Shown here piece by piece: positions 11,863 through 13,712 of a stretch of 13,712 nucleotides of DNA. Each line of letters starts with the position of its first letter. Within the stretch, counting starts at the first letter, position 1. The position numbers and the translations under genes are program-made. This DNA comes from an uncultured Clostridia bacterium (GTDB lineage: Bacteria; Bacillota; Clostridia; Oscillospirales; Acutalibacteraceae): NCBI GenBank assembly GCA_944382025.1, contig CALWMQ010000067.1, positions 1 through 13,712 of the forward strand. The letters are read 5' to 3'. The notes under the pieces are model-generated. The model was not told the origin of the DNA, ran no database searches, and saw only the letters and a program-made list of their open reading frames with translations.

Positions 11863-12019
11863 AACATGTGAGCACTGTGAAAAAGCAGACGGTAGGGAGG
11901 ATTATTTAAAATGCGATAATCCATGCCAGACTGCGAAAAAGTGTTATGAAAGCGATAGAAAGTTATTAAATGTTTTGGCCGGATTTATGCCGGAGATTTC
12001 AGGGCAGGACGGTGACTAA
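11855..12019 (+). CDS. 54-residue cysteine-rich protein before the terminase
   Basis: A short ORF starts at ATG 11855, eight bases before the end of the preceding gene, and its TAA (12017-12019) abuts the terminase ATG. A GGATGG lies at about 11845-11850. The product has cysteines at 5, 8, 20, 24 and 30: TCEHCEK then LKCDNPC and KKC. It then ends with a helix RKLLNVLAGFMPE and an acidic tail. Four or five of these could bind one zinc. The exact tiling between two genes and the non-random cysteine spacing support it as real. The function is unknown. A small DNA-binding protein or packaging accessory is possible from location only. Confidence 0.65.
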   Translation: MNKTCEHCEKADGREDYLKCDNPCQTAKKCYESDRKLLNVLAGFMPEISGQDGD

Positions 12020-13645
12020 ATGCTTACACCGAAGCAAAAGGCGTTTGCGGATTATTACATAGGGTGTGGGAATGCGGCGGAGGCGGCGAGAAAAGCAGGA
12101 TACAGCCTGCGTACGGCAGACGCGATAGGAAGGGAAAACCTACGGAAACCTGCGATTTCAGCATATATAGCGGAACGGCAAGCAGAGATTGAAAAACAGG
12201 CCGGGCGCGATATTATGTCGCTGACAGAGATCCAGGTGCGCCGCTCTAAAATTGCAAATGGCCTTTTGACTGATAACTTCGGTTTTACGCCTGATTTTTC
12301 CGACCAGCTAAAGGCCATGAATGACCTTGAAAAGACACTTACAATCAAGGCAGAGCAGGAAAGGAAAGAAAAGGCCGCAGAGGCCGCTAGAGCCGCAGGA
12401 GAGTACCATATTGACCTTGATATTGTCGCAGATGTATTCCATCCTATGATAAGGGATATACGCAAGGGGAAGCATTCGGAATATGTTTTACCTGGGGGAC
12501 GTGGTTCAGCCAAGTCCTCCGGGATTTCCTGCATTATACCGGAGCTAATCAAAAATAACTCAGATATGCACGCCCTTATTCTCCGTAAAGTGGGAAACAC
12601 TATCAAGGATTCCGTATATGCGCAGATGAAATGGGCGATTGCAAAGCTAGGGCTGGAAGAGGAATTTCGGTTCAAAGTATCGCCCTTTGAAATTACATAC
12701 ATTCCGACCGGGCAGAAAATATTCTTCCGGGGTGCTGATGATCCGCTAAAAATTAAATCAATCAAGCCGGAGTTTGGATATATCGGTATTCTCTGGCTGG
12801 AAGAGTTGGATCAGTACGCGGGGCCAGAGGAAGTCAGAAGCATACAACAGTCTGCTATCCGTGGCGGCGATAAGGCGTTCCGTTTTAAGTCCTTCAACCC
12901 GCCCAGAAGTAAAAATAACTGGGCGAATGAGTACACGGAAGAAGCTGAGACACAGAATGACGCCGCTATGGTGGTCAGAAGCACTTATCTTAACGTAGAC
13001 CCTGACTGGCTGGGAGAACAGTTTATCAATGACGCTGAACACTTAAAGGAAGTCAATCCGGACGCTTACGAAAACGAGTATATGGGCAAGGCGAACGGTA
13101 ACGGCGGGAATGTCTTTGAATACATTGAGGATAGGCCGATTACAGATGAAGAAATCTCCCACATGGACAGGATATATCAGGGCGTAGACTTCGGCTGGTA
13201 TCCTGACGCATACGCATTTATTCGGGCTTATTATGACAGCGCAAGAGAGAAAATCTATCTGATAGATGAAAACTATGTGAATAAGACCAGCAATGAGCTA
13301 ACGGCACAATGGATAAAAGAAAAAGGCTATGACGATTACAGGATTATCTGCGACAGTGCAGAGCCGAAGTCAATCAGCGATTACCGGGACATGGGGCTTC
13401 CAGCAGTTGGGGCAATTAAAGGGCCGGGAAGCGTGGAATACGGCTTTAAGTGGCTCCAGCGACGAACAATCGTAATTGATAGGAACCGAACACCGAACGC
13501 ATACGATGAATTTACCCGGTATGAATATGACCGTGACAAGGACGGGAATATCATCAGCGGGTATCCAGACGGAAACGACCATGCGATTTCTGCTGTAAGA
13601 TATGCGTTTGAGCCGTTATTTAACAGGAGAGGAAATAGTGCATGA
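12020..13645 (+). CDS. Fused terminase: small-subunit domain plus PBSX-type large subunit, 541 aa
   Basis: It recognises, cuts and packages phage DNA into proheads. Residues 1-60 are a Terminase_2-type small-subunit DNA-binding domain (LTPKQKAFADYYIGCGNAAEAA, then ENLRKPAISAYIAER). About 60-125 is a helical, Ala/Glu/Lys-rich linker. From about 128 the large subunit begins. Walker A is GGRGSAKSS (159-167), Walker B is GILWLEEL (256-263) with E261/E262, the coupling motif is SFNPP (291-295), and the nuclease acidic residues are D390 (GVDFG), D445 (CDSAEP) and D520 (GNDHA). The two subunits are usually separate genes. Here they share one frame, with no stop or good start at the junction. The start at 12020 abuts the preceding stop; the ribosome site is weak. 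Confidence 0.9.
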   Translation: MLTPKQKAFADYYIGCGNAAEAARKAGYSLRTADAIGRENLRKPAISAYIAERQAEIEKQAGRDIMSLTEIQVRRSKIANGLLTDNFGFTPDFSDQLKAMNDLEKTLTIKAEQERKEKAAEAARAAGEYHIDLDIVADVFHPMIRDIRKGKHSEYVLPGGRGSAKSSGISCIIPELIKNNSDMHALILRKVGNTIKDSVYAQMKWAIAKLGLEEEFRFKVSPFEITYIPTGQKIFFRGADDPLKIKSIKPEFGYIGILWLEELDQYAGPEEVRSIQQSAIRGGDKAFRFKSFNPPRSKNNWANEYTEEAETQNDAAMVVRSTYLNVDPDWLGEQFINDAEHLKEVNPDAYENEYMGKANGNGGNVFEYIEDRPITDEEISHMDRIYQGVDFGWYPDAYAFIRAYYDSAREKIYLIDENYVNKTSNELTAQWIKEKGYDDYRIICDSAEPKSISDYRDMGLPAVGAIKGPGSVEYGFKWLQRRTIVIDRNRTPNAYDEFTRYEYDRDKDGNIISGYPDGNDHAISAVRYAFEPLFNRRGNSA

Positions 13646-13712
13646 GTTTATATAACGTAAAATATCCAAATCTGGAATTGATTGAATACAAATTCAGGCA
13701 AATCTTAAATAA
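13642..13712 (+). CDS. N-terminus of the next gene (partial); portal by position only
   Basis: The ATG at 13642 overlaps the terminase stop as ATGA and follows AGGAGAGG at 13625-13632, so it is a genuine start. Only 23 residues are present (MSLYNVKYPNLELIEYKFRQ and three more) before the right edge. In PBSX/SPP1-like phages the portal gene normally comes directly after the large terminase, but this N-terminus does not show a portal feature that I can recognise. A small inserted gene is equally possible. Confidence 0.6.
   Translation, partial: MSLYNVKYPNLELIEYKFRQILN

Overview
The window is a stretch of a tailed double-stranded DNA phage or prophage from a Firmicutes host. A clostridial, probably Lachnospiraceae-like, host is inferred from the strong AGGAGG-type ribosome sites, the moderately GC-rich early genes and the gene families present. 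Every supported gene lies on the + strand, packed tightly with many 4-nt ATGA start/stop overlaps. No RNA gene, insertion sequence, integrase or CRISPR array is visible.

Layout. Bases 1-114 hold a possible gene end, a hairpin that reads as a terminator for the minus strand, and the leader of the first complete gene. Bases 115-1220 carry three small early genes; the second is broken into two frames at a run of nine C. Bases 1222-7493 are the replication core: a DUF2800 Cas4/RecB-like nuclease with a four-cysteine iron-sulphur signature, a DUF2815 single-stranded DNA-binding protein, a family A DNA polymerase with proofreading domain, and a VapE-type primase-helicase. An AT-rich 238-base intergenic stretch (7494-7731) follows. 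It carries about ten CTACA/TGTAG words, including two perfect inverted repeats, and is the best candidate in the window for a replication origin or operator. A VRR-NUC nuclease and an SNF2-type helicase come next.

Bases 9439-11045 hold six small genes, including zinc-ribbon-like proteins, with a visible drop in GC from about 9.9 kb. A short gap (11046-11121) contains a strong inverted repeat enclosing an extended -10 sequence, possibly the start of a later transcription unit. Four more small genes follow, one being a 54-residue cysteine-rich protein. The packaging gene comes next: one 541-codon ORF that joins a small-terminase DNA-binding domain to a complete PBSX-type large terminase. The window ends in the first 23 codons of another gene.

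How the genes work together. Primase-helicase, polymerase and SSB form a self-sufficient replisome. The Cas4-like nuclease, VRR-NUC and SNF2 helicase probably process replication or recombination intermediates. The fused terminase cuts and packages the resulting concatemers. The overall arrangement belongs to a known phage type. The parts most worth checking are the C-tract frameshift, the CTACA repeat region, the inverted repeat near 11.1 kb and the terminase fusion. I see no clearly new defence or other system.
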